Of a DNA stretch of 64,000 nt, positions 61,205-64,000 are shown in pieces. This DNA is from Polyangia bacterium. Its GTDB lineage: Bacteria; Myxococcota_A; Polyangia; Fen-1088. Numbering within the stretch: the stretch's first letter is position 1; every line of letters begins with the position of its first letter. Under the pieces are notes generated by a model. The model searched no databases. It was not told the DNA's origin and worked only from the letters and a program-made list of their open reading frames with translations. Made by a program: the position numbers and the translations under genes. Where the stretch lies: assembly GCA_036268875.1 (NCBI GenBank), contig DATATI010000046.1, positions 26,094 through 90,093 of the forward strand. The letters run 5' to 3'.

Positions 61205-62925
61205 GGCTGATCAGCCGCCGATGGTGGCTCCGGGGTGGCCGTCGACACGCGGGCGGTGGCGGACGGCGGGAACTCCAGCCATGCGCCCAGGAAGCTGATC
61301 AACACCCGCGGCGGCAAGCGATCGAACGCGGTCACCAGCAGGTCGCCGGCCTCGCTGTGTTTGTGCGCGGCAAGCAGGCTGCGGAAGGCTTGCAAGCCGA
61401 AGTCAACGTCAGTCACCCGCACCTGTAGATCCTTCGCCGCGCCCGCGCCGGCGCCGGCCGTGGCCAGCTGGCGAAGGGCAGGCGGCGTGTGCGGATCTTT
61501 GGCCGCCGCTTCCAGAATCGGCGCTAGCAGCGCGCGCGACGGTTGATCGCTGCGCGCGGCCAGGGCGCGCACGGCGGCCACCCGCACCTCGACGGCGTCG
61601 CGCTTGGCCAGCCGTCCCAGCATGGCCGCTGCCGCGGCCGTCGGCAGATGCGCCAGCTCGGCGGCCAGGGCCACGGCGATGCGCGGATCGGGATCCTTCA
61701 AAGCGCCCGGCAGCTGATCCAGCGCCAGAGCGCCTGCCGCCCGCACCATCGCCACCGCCGCCGCCGCCCGTACATCGGCCGACGGATCGTGCAGGAACGG
61801 AATCAGGCGGTAAAGCGCTGGACGCCCGCCGCCCGGATGCGCCGACGCCGACACCGCCGCCGCCCGCACCAGAGCATCGCTCTCTTTGATCAGCGCTGGC
61901 CACAGGCGATGCGCGGTCGGCTCGGACAGCGCGCCCAGCGTCTGCAAAGCCGCCGCGCGCACGTTGCCGGGCTGTTTGCCGTCGCTGGCGACGGTGGCCA
62001 GGGCCTGCGCGCATGGATTTTGTTCGGGCAAGGAATCGCCGGCATCGCGCAGCTCCGACGCCGCCAGCAGGCGCGCCGGTGCGTCGCCGCCCAGGAGACG
62101 GGGCCGCACCGCTGGACAGATGTCCATCTTCAGCGCGTGCAGGGCCGACACTGCCGTGCCGGCGGTGACCGGGAAGGCCAGGCCAGCGCGCAGGCGATCG
62201 ATCTGGCGGACCTCGCCGAGGCGCGCCAGCACCGCCGCCGCCTCGACGTCGGCGACGGGATCGATGTCCCTTCGCGCCAGATAAGCCCGGGCGAAAATGG
62301 CCATCGGATCGCCGCCGGCCTTGGCGTCGATGCGCCGCTTGACCCGCAGCAAGGCTTCCTTGGTCCGCGATTGAATGAACAGGCGGGGCAGCGCTTCTTC
62401 CAGCGGATCCTCGCGCCGGATCAGCTGGCCATCGGCGCACAGGTGGCCCTCGCGGGCGAAGGTCCAGCGAAAGTGAACGATCCCGTCGTCCGAGAAAACG
62501 TTCACCGGCGGCACCGGAAATCTTTCGGCGGTGCGAACGGCGTCGACGGCGGCGCCATCAAAAGCGGCCACACCTGACGACGTCACCACGTTGGCCTCGG
62601 CGACAGTGCCATCCCAGCGCACCGCGAACAGCACCACCGCGTGCAACGACCTGTCGCCCAGCGGCCCGGCGGCGGGCGCCTGCGAAAGGCCGGCGACGAA
62701 ACCTTCGGCCCAGCGCTCGTGAACGCGGGCGTGAATGGCGCGCAGATAGTCGCCTTCCGAACCGGGCACGGTGATGGCGGGCTCGGTGACGGCCTGGGGC
62801 GTGGGACCCACTGCCGGCGCCGCCTGTGCCGTGGCGGCGGCGGCGAACAGAGCAAAACCCAAAAAGAGGACCGGCACCCGTATCAGCGCGCGCGTGCGAC
62901 GATCGCCAAGACGCGAAGCTTGCAT
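61195..62925 (-). CDS. Exported protein with TonB-C domain and HEAT repeats
   Basis: 576 aa. Signal peptide (VLFLGFALFAAAATAQA). Residues about 60-155 match the TonB C-terminal fold (YLRAIHARVHERWAEGF, AVVLFAVRWDGTVAEANVVTSSG, AVDAVRTAERFPVPP). Most of the rest is HEAT/PBS-like helical repeats (GNVRAAALQTLGALSEPTA, ALVRAAAVSASAHPGG, ADVRAAAAVAMVRAAG, PRIAVALAAELAHLP, VEVRVAAVRALAARS). It is probably a periplasmic scaffold. Co-directional with the DUF1684 gene, about 90 bases downstream of it. Confidence 0.87.
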   Translation of the reverse strand: MQASRLGDRRTRALIRVPVLFLGFALFAAAATAQAAPAVGPTPQAVTEPAITVPGSEGDYLRAIHARVHERWAEGFVAGLSQAPAAGPLGDRSLHAVVLFAVRWDGTVAEANVVTSSGVAAFDGAAVDAVRTAERFPVPPVNVFSDDGIVHFRWTFAREGHLCADGQLIRREDPLEEALPRLFIQSRTKEALLRVKRRIDAKAGGDPMAIFARAYLARRDIDPVADVEAAAVLARLGEVRQIDRLRAGLAFPVTAGTAVSALHALKMDICPAVRPRLLGGDAPARLLAASELRDAGDSLPEQNPCAQALATVASDGKQPGNVRAAALQTLGALSEPTAHRLWPALIKESDALVRAAAVSASAHPGGGRPALYRLIPFLHDPSADVRAAAAVAMVRAAGALALDQLPGALKDPDPRIAVALAAELAHLPTAAAAAMLGRLAKRDAVEVRVAAVRALAARSDQPSRALLAPILEAAAKDPHTPPALRQLATAGAGAGAAKDLQVRVTDVDFGLQAFRSLLAAHKHSEAGDLLVTAFDRLPPRVLISFLGAWLEFPPSATARVSTATPEPPSAADQPQP

Positions 62926-63015
62926 AACAGGATCAACATCGGCAGGTCACGGGTGGGCCTGAACGTCGACGGCTCTGGGCGTATGCGACGACGACACCCG
63001 CCGATTCGGCGCCGG

Positions 63016-63804
63016 CTACTCGATCGAATAGTCTTTTTCGCCGGCGGTGACGGCGACTGGCATCCGGTTGCTGGCCGGGGGAATCGGACAGGTGGAGAAA
63101 GCGGTGAAGGCGCACGGTGGGTTGAAGGCCAGATTGAAATCCAGGATCACGGTGTCGTCGGAGCCCGGCACGTCGGCATAAAGGAACCGGCCGGCCGGGC
63201 TGGTCCCGTGATGGGTGGTCTGATCGGTGAAGACAAAAAACAACCTGGGCGGCTGTTCTTCCAGCACCGGCTCCAGGACCAGCGCGCGCTCGCCGACGGC
63301 GAAGTGGGCGATTCCCGGGACCTGGCGAGGCCCGCTCGGCCCGACATCCAGCTGATGAACGGTGGTGCGCGGCGGCTGGTAACGCTCGAAGCGCGCTTCG
63401 ATCCGCCACGCTGGATCGATCGGGTAACAGGAAAGGCCGGTGAACGCCCGCAAGGCCGGCGATTCGGGATCCTTCACGCGCACGGCGAACACGTCGCCGC
63501 GTCGGTAGACCTCATAGGTGCGGCCGGCGTGGGCCAGCAAGGCCGAGCGCGCGCCCTCTTGTGGACGAAGCGCCTGGATGGTGGTGATCGGGCGGTCGTC
63601 GGAGGTGACGGCCTGACCGGGCTGGACGCGCACCTCGACCACGCCGTCGGCGTCCAGGGTCAGCGCGCCGAAGGGCAGCGGGTTTTCGCCCTGGTCCAAC
63701 AAGATGCGATCGACCAGGGTCAACCAGCCGTCGGACGAGCGCAGCCGCGCCTCGCGTGCTTGACGCCACGATTGAACCGCTTTTTCATGCTGGGTCGAAT
63801 CCAT
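63016..63804 (-). CDS. DUF1684-domain protein
   Basis: About 262 aa from ATG 63804 (63834 is an alternative with 10 more residues). No signal peptide. DGWLTLVDRILLDQGENPLPFGAL, ITTIQALRPQEGA, LSCYPIDPAWRIEARFERY and FLYADVPGSDDTVILDFNLAFNPPCAFTAFSTCPIPPASNRMPVAV are the conserved DUF1684 (PF07920) blocks. The family function is unknown. It is followed by the HEAT protein and preceded by the end of an insertion sequence. Confidence 0.88.
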   Translation of the reverse strand: MDSTQHEKAVQSWRQAREARLRSSDGWLTLVDRILLDQGENPLPFGALTLDADGVVEVRVQPGQAVTSDDRPITTIQALRPQEGARSALLAHAGRTYEVYRRGDVFAVRVKDPESPALRAFTGLSCYPIDPAWRIEARFERYQPPRTTVHQLDVGPSGPRQVPGIAHFAVGERALVLEPVLEEQPPRLFFVFTDQTTHHGTSPAGRFLYADVPGSDDTVILDFNLAFNPPCAFTAFSTCPIPPASNRMPVAVTAGEKDYSIE

Positions 63805-63860
63805 CCGCGCCAAGGATAGCGCCGCGGCGGCCAAAGCCGTGGCGAAGCGGGAAGAATTTC

Positions 63861-64000
63861 GGCTCTCCTAACATTCGAGTGGGTGTGAAACGGGCGTCTT
63901 GAAGACGGGACGGAGGATGAGCCCGGTGCAACAGAGGAAGATGAAGGCGATGAGGTTGCCGGCGTTGTGAAAGCCGTAGGCGCGGCGGGTAATCGTTCTG
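63861..64000 (-). mobile_element. ISL3-family insertion sequence, right end (rest beyond window)
   Basis: From 63861 the sequence begins GGCTCTCCTAACATTCGAGT, similar to ISL3-family terminal inverted repeats which start GGCTCT. The transposase end follows on the minus strand. The element's left part and the second inverted repeat are outside. An 8-base target duplication cannot be checked. Confidence 0.55.
63868..64000 (-). CDS. ISL3-family transposase, C-terminal fragment (continues past the window)
   Basis: Translated on the minus strand the visible 43 residues end in RTITRRAYGFHNAGNLIAF, then IFLCCTGL and a stop at 63868-63870. TRRAYGF.N..NLI.FIYLCC is the conserved C-terminus of IS204/IS1001/IS1096/IS1165-type (ISL3 family, DDE) transposases. 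The catalytic domain is outside the window, so activity cannot be judged. Confidence 0.8.
   Translation of the reverse strand, partial: RTITRRAYGFHNAGNLIAFIFLCCTGLILRPVFKTPVSHPLEC

Noticed and set aside
1..64000. Prophage, CRISPR array, origin, or biosynthetic gene cluster
   Set aside because: No integrase, cas gene, dnaA-box cluster, or synthase genes were seen.

Overview
The window is GC-rich, gene-dense bacterial DNA that most resembles a Myxococcota (Polyangia-like) chromosome. The reasons are several eukaryote-type Ser/Thr kinases with one transmembrane helix, myxobacterial Cys-rich repeats (CGNGV..GE.CD), MopE-like NG.DDD.DG..DC repeats, AgmX/TonB-C-type modules, and at least a dozen lipoproteins in which a lipobox Cys is followed by a long Gly/Ser/Ala/Asp linker and then a folded domain. 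No taxonomic marker gene is present, so this placement is an inference from gene content.

Layout. 1-3113: end of a hybrid histidine kinase, then a Ser/Thr kinase coupled by a TTGA overlap to an Omp85-like barrel. 3336-10244: secreted enzymes and lipoproteins (AcpA/PLC-type phosphoesterase, strong terminator, di-haem cytochrome c peroxidase, GH16 glucanase, mono-haem lipoprotein, YtkA-like lipoprotein). 10245-10915: decayed thioredoxin-fold lipoprotein gene. 10940-15297: patatin, receptor-like Ser/Thr kinase with a 20-Cys ectodomain, SPW membrane protein, sensor histidine kinase. 15442-20902: tightly packed set of Ser/Thr kinase, TPR membrane protein, Cys-rich lipoprotein and a Gly/Pro-linker protein. 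20989-23562: TonB-dependent receptor carrying its own N-terminal TonB-C domain. 23631-26319: small soluble genes (HPF/RaiA-like, two-DTG aspartic protease, rpoZ) with a duplicated 5' leader. 26703-41860: scattered surface lipoproteins (carbohydrate-binding folds, esterase, TIGR03118 propeller, DUF1592/DUF1552 pair), a VOC protein, USP, an AraC-GyrI regulator and several gene remnants. 42088-43786: tRNA-Gly and two type IV pilins, one with a good sigma-54 promoter. 43814-46711: RNA methyltransferase, lipoprotein, SAM hydrolase-like protein. 46815-58106: acyl-CoA metabolism: 3-oxoacid CoA-transferase A/B, methylmalonyl-CoA mutase catalytic subunit, and on the other strand its B12 subunit, MeaB chaperone and two acyl-CoA dehydrogenases, with HU and a geranylgeranyl-reductase-like flavoprotein between. 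58164-63804: MopE-like repeat lipoprotein, internally deleted aldehyde dehydrogenase, TonB-C/HEAT protein, DUF1684 protein. From 63861 an ISL3-family insertion sequence runs off the end.

The clearest pathway is propionyl/methylmalonyl-CoA handling with CoA-ester oxidation and CoA transfer. The clearest regulatory theme is Ser/Thr kinase signalling tied to envelope proteins. The most unusual observations are: (i) a nearly identical leader of about 45 bases duplicated in inverted orientation before two divergent genes, with a weaker relative before rpoZ, each able to fold the Shine-Dalgarno into a loop closed by a stem reaching the start codon; (ii) an unusual density of decayed or rearranged genes (10245, 26363, 30506, 38003, 41038, 60737); (iii) the kinase/TPR/Cys-rich lipoprotein cluster; (iv) a secreted AgmX-cupin protein embedded in the mutase operon. 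No CRISPR array, prophage or biosynthetic megasynthase was seen.
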